Part shown: one piece after another, positions 35,874 to 47,350 of the stretch
Numbering within the stretch: the first letter of the stretch is position 1
Layout: the number at the start of each line of letters is the position of its first letter
Assembly (NCBI GenBank): GCA_037127255.1
Contig: JBANSL010000009.1
Location: 28,030,475 to 28,094,474 of the forward strand
Direction of reading: 5' to 3'
Length of the DNA stretch: 64,000 nucleotides
Origin: Persicaria tinctoria
Taxonomy: Eukaryota > Streptophyta > Magnoliopsida > Caryophyllales > Polygonaceae
The notes under the pieces: model-generated
The model's database searches: none
The model's input: only the letters and a program-made list of their open reading frames with translations
What the model was told of the DNA's origin: nothing
Made by a program: the position numbers and the translations under genes

Positions 35874-37165
35874 TTGCTAGAATTAGTTCACACCGATCTA
35901 GCTGATTTTAGGAACTCTGAGAGCAGAGGAGGTAAAAGATATTACATCACATTTGTAGATGATTGTTCTAGATACACCAAGTTGTATTTGCCGAGATCTA
36001 AGGATGAGGCAGAGAAAATGTTCTTAATCTACAAAGCTGAGGTAGAAAACCAACTTGACAGAAAAGTTAAAAGACTTAGATCCGATAGAGGTGGGGAATA
36101 TGGGACAACGTTTTTGAAAGAATTCTGTGAGAATAATGGCATAATTCATGAACGTACAACACCCTATAGCCCTCAATCGAATGGAGTAGCAGAAGGAAAG
36201 AACAGAACTTTAAAAAACATGATGCTTTCTATGCTTGTGAGTTCTGGGTCACCCGACTCTTTGTGGGGTGAAGCTGTTCTTTCTGCAAACTACATTCTTA
36301 ACAAGGCACCCCATAAGAAGTTAGACAAAACCCCTTATGAACTATGGAAAGGACATCCTCCTAACCTAGGGTTGATGAGAGTGTGGGGGTGTTTGACTAA
36401 AGTTGGGATTCCTGCATTTAAGAGAGATAACCTTGAATCTAAGACTGTTGATTCCATGTTTGTTGGTTATGCTGTGAACAGTGCTGCCTATAGGTTTATG
36501 TGCTTGCATGACAGATCTATGTGTGAATATCGTGATGCTGAATTCTTTGAGCATATTTTTCCTTTGAAGAAAGATCATGATAGTATTCCTGCTGTTTCCA
36601 AACCTGCATCTTTGTCTTTACCTGCTTCTATCAATGTTGATGAACCTAGTGAAATTAGAAGAAGTAAAAGACGTAGAACTGAAACTAGCTATGGTCCTGA
36701 TTTTGTGACTGCTTTCTTAACTGAACTCCGTGATTTAGATGAAATCAATGAAGCTCTAGTTTATGTTCACATGATAGAGGATGAACCTAAAACATATAAA
36801 GAAGCTATGAGTTCTGTTGATGCTAGTTTTTGGAAAGATGTTGTAAACAATGAAATTGAATCTGTCACAAGTAATCACACTTGGGAACTAGTTGATTTGC
36901 CTAGAGGTTATAGGGCCATTGGTTATAAATGGATCTTTAAGAGGAAACTTAGAACAGATGGTTCTATTGAAAGATTTAAGGCAAGACTAGTAATCAAAGG
37001 ATTCACACAAAAACATGGAGTAGATTATTTTGACACCTATTCTCCTGTAACTAAGATTGCAACCATTAGAACATTATTTGCTTTAGCATCTAATTACAAG
37101 CTCTTAGTACATCAAATGGATGTAAAGACTGCTTTTCTGAATGGTGATCTAGATGAGGAAACATA
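35874..37165 (+). pseudogene. copia integrase core and start of reverse transcriptase
   Basis: This continues the preceding frame after one stop codon. The integrase core carries HTDLADF, SDRGGEYG and SNGVAEGKNRT, giving the D, D and E of the catalytic triad, followed by SLWGEAVLSANYILNKAP. The reverse transcriptase begins near WKDVVNNEIESVTSNHTWEL, runs through YKWIFKRKL and KARLVIKGFTQ, and reaches DVKTAFLNGDLDEE. There the nested element inserts at 37166. The remainder resumes at 47351. Confidence 0.9.
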
Positions 37166-38166
37166 TGACGGAGGGAAAACCTGTCGTTGATCCGTCAAAG
37201 TAAATCTCAAACCAATAACTAGTATAGCAATAAGCAAGAGGTCGATCCCACAGGGAAATTCACTATTCAAGTGTGATTAAAATGCCAATCAAGTAACCAA
37301 AAGAGGGATTTTGAGAGTGTAAAAGATCCGCCTTTTATCAAAGCGGATTGAAGAAAGCAAAAGTAAATGATTGTAATTCAAACAATTAGGAGAAGCAATT
37401 CTACCTACAATTTTTCACTTTATTTGGTTGAAACGATCCTTGTAACTTCTTCTCGTCCTATTAAGTTTCCTATGAATGCCCTTGTCCCGACCTAATATAG
37501 TTACTAGTCCAATCAGTCCTAGAAACCCTTATCAATCGAACAGTCCCTAAAGAAGGATTTAACCCAATTGATAGCTTTAAGTTCAGAGATTAGCCAAGGT
37601 ATTTGCAGTCTCTAAAGGGGATTTAACAACACATCCAACTTCCTACTTGTTCAATTAGTTCAATCAGCCCTAAAGGAACAAGTTTGCTACTTAGGTTAAG
37701 GTTCACAATCAGGAATCTACAAAACCTTAGCGATTGAATTGATCTAACGAGTTGGCCAGACAAGATAGAACAAAACAATAAACAATCAAGCACAAAGAAG
37801 TCGAAGCATTCAAATATAGGAAACAAGGAACGAGAATTAGAAACTCACAATCAATCCAAATAAAGCTTCAAATTGCAGGAAGAATAGATGAGTTTAGTTC
37901 CTCATGGAAGACATTGCTCAAATCTCTAACGTGTCTGATGAAAGAATAAAATAGAAGTCTGAAAATAACATAAAACTTGGCCTTTTAAAACATCAAAAGT
38001 CGGCCACAAAATAAACAAATAGATCTAGGGTTTTTCATTATTCAAAACGCAGCGCATAATCGCTGACGGCAAATGCGGCCGCCGCCGCATGGATGTTGTG
38101 GCTGCATCATCAGCATTTTCTCGCTGCGACGGTACTAGCGGCAGCCGCAGCATACATGCTGCAGCC

Positions 38167-38357
38167 GCTGCATCGGTCTTTCCCGGAAAATCCGTCTCGA
38201 ATTTGCTCTTCTTCTCAACGAGAAAATTTGTAGCTCTCTGAAAAAGATTTCCAACGCATGGTCATAATAGTCAATCGGACAACCGAGGCCTCGAGAAAGT
38301 GCAAAACAAGTTCAGCATGTCTGGCGACAACTTCTGCAGACTTGTTCTTCGTTTAGG
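38167..38357 (+). repeat. flank segment, copy 1 (true target side)
   Basis: This 190-base segment from GCTGCATCGGTC to TTTAGG belongs to the Ty3-type LTR remnant into which the nested element inserted. It recurs at 44727-44916. Confidence 0.85.
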
Positions 38358-40570
38358 TGTTGTTAGGAGGAAATCAAGTATGAAATATAATGAAATAACT
38401 CAAACCAGATTTGTGCCCCAGCAAATAAATACAAGACTCCTCCAATGCAGTAAGAGAAAGTCAGGATCGAATCCACGAGGAAGCACGTCAGCAGTTCTCA
38501 GGTAGCTGTAAATCTCACAGACAAAGCAGCAGAAAGACAGAAACGCAGAAATAAGGAAAGGAACAGAAATAAAACAGAAAATAATAAACAAAAGCAATGA
38601 ACTGAATGAAGACAGAAAAGACAAAGTAAAGCAGCAAGTAAAGCAAAGCAAAAAGGCGTACTCGATCTCGACCAACAGCTACTCGAGATCGATTACCAAC
38701 AAATCGACAGAAACTTGATAGTCGACAACAGGAGCAGAAAACTCAACTCGACCAAGACAAGACCTACTCGATCTCGACAAGGTCCTACTCGAGATCGACG
38801 AGAACTACTCTATGTCGACTGGAAACAGAAACTTTAAAATGCAAATTCTCGAACCAAAAACTCAGATTTTTGATGAAAATAAATCAATATAATAAAAGAC
38901 TTCCAAAGCCAGGGTATCAACGCCACAACGATAACCATGCAAAGTAACACATAAAGGCACAAAAGATCATGCTTTCCATCAAATAACTTTCGTTATTAAC
39001 AAATAGGCAAATAGAGGCTTTCGCATAAACCCTAATTGTTACTAACCTTTTTCACATAATTAATCCAAGTTGCATTAAGATCACTTTCGCTTCAATAACA
39101 CAAACAAGGATCACCTTCAACTCTCGCAAAAGAACCATGCTCATAGGGATAGAAGACGAATTGCACAACAAAATCTGACCTTTACCGCATCTCCTCACAT
39201 GGCCACCGTCGGGCTCACCCCAGCCCCAGAAATAGGTGGACTACTCACGCCTCATCGCAATCGCAGACATTGATTGATGAAAATAAACTTGCATTAACTA
39301 AATTCAAAAAGCCTTTACAATCCCGGCAATCAACTTTCGCAGAAAGCCAAAACCCTAAAAACCTTAGAACTCCTAAACTATATCTGTCGAACTACTTCTC
39401 TTCCTCTGAAAATTGAATGAATAAAACTGAGCCCCTAGGGCTTTATTTATAGCCTTCTATTCCTTGCTAATCAAGGATAGAATCTTCTATCTATATCTAA
39501 ATTTATATAAAAAAGCATAAAAGATAAATAAATTGCTTAAGGGAAATAAATCTAAAAGGGAAAAGATAAATCTAAATAGGTAAGTCTTCATGTCTTGATA
39601 TATCTCCCTTCCATGATGATAGATCTTGATCAAATTTGGATAGATCTCGGCCATTCTCGGATTCCTTCATGCCCAAGGATTCCAAGTCTACTCGGACTGC
39701 TCAAGTCGACCCGTTGCTGGAAACTGGTCTACTCGACATCGACAAGGGCTTCGTCGACCTCGACTAGGATTCGTCGTCTCGGCTAACTGGTGCTCGATCT
39801 GGCTCGGACTTGGCTCCTGGCACTCGTCGACCTCGAGTAGCCCTAGTTGACCTCGAGTAGAATTGATCCGTCGACTAGGTCCTCTCGGGTAGGTGTGCTC
39901 GACAAGCCTGGATCTGGTCTCTGGGCTTAGTCGATCTCGACAAGGGTTCGTCGATCTCGACAAGGGTTCGTCGATCTCGACAAGGGTTCGTCGAGTTGGG
40001 GTGTGGACTTCTTGGTCGAGCAACTTCACTTCGGCACGGACTCGGAGGCACTGGGTGGCTCGTCGATCTCGACAAGGGTTTCGTCGAGGTCGACTAGGAT
40101 TGTGCTCGGCTTCTCGATCAGCTCTTCTCCTCGTCGACTCCGGGTGTGGCACTGGGCTTCGTCGATCTCGACCAGGTCTTTGTCGAGATCGAGTTGGGTT
40201 CCGGAGCTGGGTTGGTCTGGCTCTCGACATTGCTCCCAGTCGACAAGGCTGTTCTCGGACTTACTCGTCGAGATCGAGTAAGAGCTACTCGAGATCGAGT
40301 AGCATGGGTTCTCGGCTTGATTCGACTGGTTCCATTGCTGCTTTGATCTTGGACTTCTGTAGTGGATTTCCGAGCTTTTCCGACCTTCCTTAGAATTGAT
40401 GTAAAATGCCTCGAATTCTGTGATTTAAACAGAAACTGGTGTAGATTCCAGAATTTGGCAAATAAACATAAACCACATAGATTATGTACTATCTTAGCCC
40501 AAATGCATGAAATGTATGCAGAAATCGATATAAAAGTTACTGTAAAACATGGCAAATTAGGCTCACAACA
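38358..40570 (-). repeat. 3' LTR of the nested Ty3 element (2213 bp)
   Basis: It is nearly identical to 44917-47089. It is 40 bases longer because a 20-base unit (TCGATCTCGACAAGGGTTCG) is present three times near 39940-39990 and once in the other LTR. Numerous TCGA-rich words occur at 38660-38820 and 39700-40310. Confidence 0.9.
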
Positions 40571-42069
40571 AACACCCCATACTTAAGCTTGCTTGTCCTC
40601 AAGCAATACTTTTATTTGTCATTCAGGGGAAGAATTCAAACTTTCAACATCTTAGATTCATTCTCATATAACCCTGCAGTCAATTACCATCCTCGAAAAT
40701 GTACTAGTGTCACAGATCCATGCATGTGCAAATATATAAAAGCAACATCTACTCACAGAAGGAGGGTTATGCAAAAAACAATTTTTATTTGACAAAGCAT
40801 TAATAATCAAGAGGACTCTAATTCAAGCTCAAATAAGGAGTAGATTGGTAAAAGGCTAAAGGTGGGCAATTTTTGGCAATGTGGTGCTTTTGATCCGGGG
40901 AAATGGAGTATTTCTAAACTGAATTTCGTACCACATTCTTTCTCCATAACATTCATCACCTTTCATAATGCCTTTTCTCAATAATAATGCTTTTACCTCT
41001 CTGACCTCAGCACTGCCTTCTCGCGAGTCTCAAACATGGGTGTCATGAATGGCCCCGGAGACTTAGTGCTTTGGACTCCTCACAATGTGTCTCATCTCTC
41101 CAAACTATTATCTCAGAGAGCAGGGTCAATCTTCCTTTATCTCCTGAGGTGATTGGATTTTCTTTCACTCATTAAATTTTCCATATATTTCAAACGATTT
41201 CCTTCCAAACTCCAATAATGATAATAATCACAATACAAATACCATATGACATTTCCATAATGTAACATCATTCTCAACATAATCCCCGGATAAGGTAAAG
41301 AATGGCAAATATTTAGATCATGTGGAGCAATGTTTGAAATAAGGCATATTTTGGCTTTTGTGATGCATAAGCATGGGTAAGGCTAGGATATAACATATGA
41401 GCATTATATGGAAAATATAAAGTCCTCCGTCCTCTTATCATGCAACATGTCAAAAGCAACTTCAAATTTTTACCTCACTTCATGGTTTTCAAGAAATAAT
41501 GCACTTCATTGTGACTTCCCTTTACAAGACAATTTCATGCTATATCTCTAATGAATCCAATTTTGCATCGTCGAGTTCAATATAAAGCTTCCATGACATT
41601 ATTCAAAAATTTTCAATGGGGGTTATTTTTTCAAAACTTTGGAAAACATGCATATAAGCACATAAATCAATAATGCATTCCAAAATAGCCATGTAGCAAT
41701 TCAAAGAATTAAATTCTGAATATGCACCAGTAATGTCAAATATGGCAAATATGCATAAAGTAAGCCTTTCCCCCACCCCATACTTAAACATTACAGTGTC
41801 TTCACTGTATAAAAACAAGGGTAAAGAAAGAAACTCACAAGACAGGTGTGCAGGGCCTCAAAATTTCGAATGGAAGCATCTCCTAGGCCGAGTATGAATA
41901 TTGCTTGGTTCTATCCATGGACCTGAAAAGTGTAGAAGACATATACCCACAATAGAAAAACTAAAAGTTCAAAACCAAAAAACAAAAAGCAACAAAGTCT
42001 CAAAAGTCCTAAAAAGTCTATGTACATGCTCTAGATTTTATAGTCGCTAGGCCGACTTTTCCATTTAGC
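40571..42069 (-). other. 3' non-coding interior of the Ty3 element
   Basis: It begins next to the LTR with AACACCCCATACTTAAGCTT, the complement of the GGACAAGCAAGCTTAAGTAT-type sequence that precedes the 3' LTR in Tat-group elements. The rest is non-coding as far as I can see. Confidence 0.6.
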
Positions 42070-42399
42070 TTAAGGTGGCATTTGCAGGGCCCATGTAGCT
42101 TGGGCCTCAAATAGGACTCCATTCTTGTCCATCAGCTGTAATCCTCCAGAATGGATCTTGTTCACCACGAAAGGCCCCATCCGCTTTTTGTTAAATTTGT
42201 TAGGGAACCAATGATCCTTTGATTTAGAGACATAAAGCTTGTCTCCAACTTCATACTCCTTGGGCTCATTATTGGATATCCTGCACAATCGCACATACCA
42301 AGGCATACATCTCCCATGTATAGATAAATATTTAATGGAAATAGGAGAAGAAAGATCCATACCTCGGCTTACCTTTGCAGAGACGGAATCGGGAACCAC
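42070..42399 (-). pseudogene. Ty3 integrase C-terminal fragment
   Basis: A 109-codon frame. The part from EYEVGDKLYVSKSKDHWFPN through KRMGPFVVNKIHSGGLQL corresponds to the C-terminal GPF/Y module of Ty3 integrases, which contacts DNA and chromatin. It lies where the end of pol is expected. Reverse transcriptase, RNase H and the integrase catalytic core between gag-protease and this module are deleted. Confidence 0.7.
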
Positions 42400-42409
42400 G
42401 GTATTTGGT

Positions 42410-42960
42410 CAATCTCGACTAGGGTTAGTCGGTCTCGATGAGGTTTCACGTCCTAGTGGTGGCCTGCTCGAGGGTGCGGAAGTCGACGAAGGACAGGTCT
42501 TGTCGATATCGAGTAGGCTACTCGATATCGAGTAGGGCTCCGCTCCTGGTGGCTCTAGCGTCGAGGAGGAAGAAACTGGTGGAGCCGGATGGTGGTCGAT
42601 CTCGACAAGCTTAGTCGAGATCGACGAGCTTGGTCCGTCTGGTGGAGTCTTTGTCGAGGAAGACGGTGCCCGAGGATGCTGAAGTTGGTCGACATCGAGT
42701 AGCGTACTCGAGATCGACAAGGGTTCTGGTTCTGGAGTCGTCAACGTCGAGGAAGGCGAAGTCGAGTTGGCCGAGTGGTGGTCGATCTCGACGAGTCTAC
42801 TCGAGGTCTAGTAGGGTTCTGCTTTCGTCTGGCTGCTCGACGAGGCTGGTGCTGGTGGAGGCTCCTTGGTTTGGTCGAGATCGACTATGGTACTCGATGT
42901 CGAGGAGCCTTGGTCGATCTTGACCCCATACTTGGTTCCTGTCAAGGCATCCGAAAAATA
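42410..42960. repeat. dispersed TCGA-rich palindromic words in the coding part of the Ty3 element
   Basis: Motifs such as CTACTCGATATCGAGTAG (a perfect 18-base palindrome ending near 42537), GTCGATCTCGACAAG and TACTCGAGATCGACAAGG recur every 20-60 bases. On the minus strand they encode SISSxLLDID- and LVEIDH-like peptides. The same words fill parts of both LTRs. Confidence 0.8.
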
Positions 42961-44733
42961 ATTAATCCATAACGACTTACCTTGATCTGTGTCGATTAGA
43001 TTCTCTGTGGTCTCCTTGAGAATTGCCATGATCTCCTCCATCTGGGCCTCCATGTCCGTCTTTTCCAGCTCCTCAGGGGTCATATTTCTGACCTTGGGTT
43101 CCCCGCAGGTGATGTAGCCAGCTGAGATAGATTTGACCTCTTCCATTGGACCTGTATGCCTTTCAGTTTTATTAAAGGAATACTCAATTACCTCATCGCT
43201 GATGTTGAAGGTGAGCACTCCTTTTCTTACGCTTATGTTAGCATCCACCGTCGCCAAGAAGGGTCTTCCTAAAATAATTGGACAAGCAGGATCCTCTTGC
43301 ATATCAACAACTAAGAAATCAGCAGGGACAAAGAATTTACCTACTTGTACTGGGACATTGTCCACCTTGCCTGTTGGAATGACCACCGTGTTGTTGGCCA
43401 TGTAAAGTCTAGCATCCACAGGCTCTAGGGCGCCTATCTTAATCTTGGACCAAATCGTTAAAGGCATTATACTCACACTAGCTCCAAGATCACATAAAGC
43501 ATTAATTTTGTATGGACCAAACCCAATAGTCGTAGCAAACTTACCTAGATCCGGCGTTTTCTCCAGTATGTCCAAATGGCTGCACTCCTCTGTAATCTCA
43601 GCCATTGATCGCTTTTTGCTTAGAATCTCCTTCAGGAATTTGACATAGGATGGCATTTCATTGAGAGCTTCTGTGAAGGGGATGGTGACGTTGAGCTTCG
43701 GAAGCATCTTGATGAAGCGCTGAAATTTCTTTTCCGCCGGGTCCTTTGGAGTTTTTGTGGGGAAAGCCAACTTCTTTTTCTGATTCGGAACCAGAACAGA
43801 CGTCGGAGGTGCTGCAGGCTGCTCTATGTCGACTAGGGGCTCCTCGACATCGACTATAGTCTTGTCGATCTTGACTAGATTTGGTGCTGTCGAGTTGCTG
43901 TGTGGTGTAGACGAAGGTTTCTGCATCTTCTCCTCGACATCGAGTAGACCGTCCTCGAGATCGACTAGGCTCTGGTCGACCAGCTGTTCTCCGTTGTTCT
44001 GCTGCTTTTCGACCTCTGGCTCTTGCAATTGATGGCCGCTTCTGAGTTTTACAGCAGCGATATGTCCAGTCTTTCCCTTAGGATTTGGTTCTGAAGATCC
44101 AGGGAGCAAACCTGACTGTCTGGGGATTCTTGCTGCTAGCTGACCAATCTGTGTATCAACTGATTTTCGCCATATATCAATTTCCCCAAGCCTAGAGTTG
44201 ACACCTTGCATCTTAGTATAGATTGAGTTGAAGGATTGCCTAGTTTCTGAGTGATTCCTCCTTATTTCCTCCAGGACTGTCTGTATATCATCCTTTTTCT
44301 GGTCCCTTTCCGGATGTCCTGGAGCTCTGTAGGGCGGGGGGTTCCTAGGGACACCTTGGTTCCATTGTGGTTGCTGAAACCTTTGGTCCCCCATGTAGCG
44401 ACTGGGACCCCCTGCGTAAGCTACCTCCTCATGATGCTCTGCCATCCTGACTTGTTCTGCGTGTGGGCACTCAGGAGTGGTGTGCCTTTGCGATCCGCAT
44501 TCAATACAAGGCTGGTTGACAGAGAGATACTTTACTTGTTTGATGAGCTTCTTATTCTGGTCTCTGTAGTACTGCTCCCTAACATCTGGATCGATCTCCT
44601 TAGGGGGATCATATAGGGGCATGGATGGTGCTGGCCTGGCGTATGGGTTCTCTTCATAAGTTGCAGTAGACCCATACTTGTTGTCGTAGTTGGTGAGTTT
44701 CTCCAGCACACCCCATGCGTCACTTGGCTGCAT
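42808..44733 (-). pseudogene. Ty3 gag-protease, N-terminally truncated, 641-codon open frame
   Basis: The frame opens in the adjoining flank copy and continues with the end of a Tat/Athila-type gag (SDAWGVLEKL...). A zinc knuckle CIECGSQRHTTPEC follows (C76, C79, H84, C89), then a retropepsin-like protease with the active-site motif CDLGAS at residue D415 and the downstream segment PIILGRPFLATVDA. The main capsid-like gag domain expected upstream is missing. Around residues 250-305, and again at the C-terminal end, acidic repeats of the type LVDLE, LLDVEE, LVDIE and IVDLD appear, encoded by TCGA-rich DNA. The frame stops at 42808, and further repeat-encoded sequence follows after the stop. 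Remarkably, it has stayed open although pol is gone. Confidence 0.85.
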
Positions 44734-44916
44734 CGGTCTTTCCCGGAAAATTCGCTCGAATTTGCTCTTCTTCTCAACAAGAAAATTTGTAGCTCTCTGA
44801 AAAAGCTTTCCAACGCATGGTCATAATAGTCAATCGGACAACCGAGGCCTCGAGAAAGTGCAAAACAAGTTCAGCATGTCTGGCGACAACTTCTGCAGAC
44901 TTGTTCTTCGTTTAGG
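44727..44916 (+). repeat. flank segment, copy 2 (misplaced inside the element)
   Basis: Near-identical to 38167-38357, but situated between the 5' LTR and the truncated gag. Its outer end supplies the first two codons (M, Q) of the gag frame. Confidence 0.88.
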
Positions 44917-47089
44917 TGTTGTTAGGAGGAAATCAAGTATGAAATATAATGAAATAACTCAAACCAGATTTGTGCCCCAGCAAATAAATACAAGACTCCT
45001 CCAATGCAGTAAGAGAAAGTCAGGATCGAATCCACGAGGAAGCACGTCAGTAGTTCTCAGGTAGCTGTAAATCTCACAGACAAAGCAGCAGAAAGACAGA
45101 AACGCAGAAATAAGGAAAGAAACAGAAATAAAACAGAAAATAATAAACAAAAGCAATGAACTGAATGAAGACACAAAAGACAAAGTAAACCAGCAAGTAA
45201 AGCAAAGCAAAAAGGCGTACTCGATCTCGACCAACAACTACTCGAGATCGATTACCAACAAATCGACAGAAACTTGATAGTCGACAACAAGAGCAGAAAA
45301 CTCAACTCGACCAAGACAAGACCTACTCGATCTCGACAACGTCCTACTCGAGATCGACGAGAACTACTCTATGTCGACTGGAAACAGAAACTTTAAAATG
45401 CAAATTCTCGAACCAAAAACTCAGATTTCTGATGAAAATAAATCAATATAATAAAAGACTTCCAAAACCAGGGTATCAACGCCACAACGATAACCATGCA
45501 AAGTAACACATAAAGGCACAAAAGATCATGCTTTCCATCAAATAACTTTCGTTATTAACAAATAGGCAAATAGAGGCTTTCGCATAAACCCTAATTGTTA
45601 CTAACCTTTTTCACATAATTAATCCAAGTTGCATTAAGATCACTTTCGCTTCAATAACACAAACAAGGATCACCTTCAACTCTCGCAAAAGAACCATGCT
45701 CATAGGGATAGAAGACGAATTGCACAACAAAATCTGACCTTTACCGCATCTCCTCACATGGCCACCGTCGGGCTCACCCCAGCCCCAGAAATAGGTGGAC
45801 TACTCACGCCTCATCGCAATCGCAGACATTGATTGATGAAAATAAACTTGCATTAACTAAATTCAAAAAGCCTTTACAATCCCGGCAATCAACTTTCGCA
45901 GAAAGCCAAAACCCTAAAAACCTTAGAACTCCTAAACTATATCTGTCGAACTACTTCTCTTCCTCTGAAAATTGAATGAATAAAACTGAGCCCCTAGGGC
46001 TTTATTTATAGCCTTCTATTCCTTGCTAATCAAGGATAGAATCTTCTATCTATATCTAAATTTATATAAAAAAGCATAAAAGATAAATAAATTGCTTAAG
46101 GGAAATAAATCTAAAAGGGAAAAGATAAATCTAAATAGGTAAGTCTTCATGTCTTGATATATCTCCCTTCCATGATGATAGATCTTGATCAAATTTGGAT
46201 AGATCTCGGCCATTCTCGGATTCCTTCATGCCCAAGGATTCCAAGTCTACTCGGACTGCTCAAGTCGACCCGTTGCTGGAAACTGGTCTACTCGACATCG
46301 ACAAGGGCTTCGTCGACCTCGACTAGGATTCGTCGTCTCGGCTAACTAGTGCTCGATGTGGATCGGACTTAGCTCCTGACACTCGTCGACCTCGAGTAGC
46401 CCTAGTCGACCTCGAGTAGAATTGATCCGTCGACTAGGTCCTCTCGGGTATGTGTGCTCGACAAGCCTGGATCTGGTCTCTGGGCTTAGTCGATCTCGAC
46501 AAGGGTTCGTCGAGTTGGGGTGTGGACTTCTTGGTCGAGCAACTTCACTTCGGCACGGACTCGGAGGCACTGGGTGGCTCGTCGATCTCGACAAGCGTTT
46601 CGTCGAGGTCGACTAGGATTGTGCTCGGCTTCTCGATCAGCTCTTCTCCTCGTCGACTCCGGGTGTAGCACTGGGCTTCTTCGATCTCGACCAGGTCTTT
46701 GTCGAGATCGAGTTGGGTTTCAGAGCTGGGTTGGTCTGGCTCTCGACACTGCTCCCAGTCGACAAGGCTGTTCTCGGACATACTCGTCGAGATCGAGTAA
46801 GAGCTACTCGAGATCGAGTAGCCTGGGTTCTCGGCTCGATTCGACTGGTTCCGTTGCTGCTTTGACCTTGGACTTCTGTAGTGGATTTCCGAGCTTTTCC
46901 GACCTTCCTTAGAATTGCTGTAAAATGCCTCGAATTCTGCAATTTAAACAGAAACTGGTGTAGATTCCATAATTTGGCAAATAAACATAAACCACATAGA
47001 TTCTGTACTATCTTAGCCCAAATGCATGAAATGTATGCAGAAATCGATATAAAAGTTACTGTAAAACATGGCAGATTAGGCTCACAACA
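44917..47089 (-). repeat. 5' LTR of the nested Ty3 element (2173 bp)
   Basis: Direct repeat of 38358-40570. Its outer end at 47089 is followed by TTAGG; its inner end at 44917 is also preceded by TTAGG. Confidence 0.9.
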
Positions 47090-47350
47090 TTAGGCTCGCT
47101 TCTTCTTCTCAGGACCTCTTGAGATCTTCATGTAAGCTTCTTCGATCAACTAGACATTATCATCCAATGCGTTATCAACTCATGTCTCCTCCTCGGATCC
47201 ACCATTACCTGAAATAATCAATAAAAGTGTGTAGATTCCGACTCCGGCAACATAGAGAACTAATATGCAAATCGTGCTTAATCCATCAATGAAATGCATC
47301 TTAACTATGCTAAATGCAACCTATTATGCCTACCTAAATGCATGCTATCA

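Larger units (their letters stand above)
38358..47089 (-). mobile_element. minus-strand Ty3 (Tat/Athila-like) retrotransposon, rearranged and lacking most of pol
   Basis: LTRs at 38358-40570 and 44917-47089 begin TGTTGTTAGG and end CTCACAACA on the plus strand. TTAGG flanks the whole at 38353-38357 and 47090-47094. A purine tract (minus strand AAGTATGGGGTGTT) adjoins the left LTR, so that is the 3' LTR and the element reads right to left. The interior keeps a truncated gag-protease and the end of integrase; reverse transcriptase, RNase H and the integrase core are missing. Between the right LTR and gag there is a copy of the target-side flank instead of a primer binding site. Confidence 0.8.
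37166..47350 (-). mobile_element. Ty3-type LTR remnant (about 1.45 kb without its own nested insertion)
   Basis: It interrupts the copia reverse transcriptase. Its ends are TGACGG...CTATCA on the plus strand, and the flanks are ACATA (37161-37165) and ATATA (47351-47355), a target duplication with one change. Without the nested element (38358-47089 plus duplication) it is 37166-38357 joined to 47095-47350. The sequence resembles LTRs of the Tat/Athila group on the minus strand (reverse complement of GGTCGATCCCACAGGGAAAT near 37222). I see no internal region of its own, so it is best read as a solo LTR. A cluster of GCAGC/GCGGC triplets lies at 38070-38175. Confidence 0.65.
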
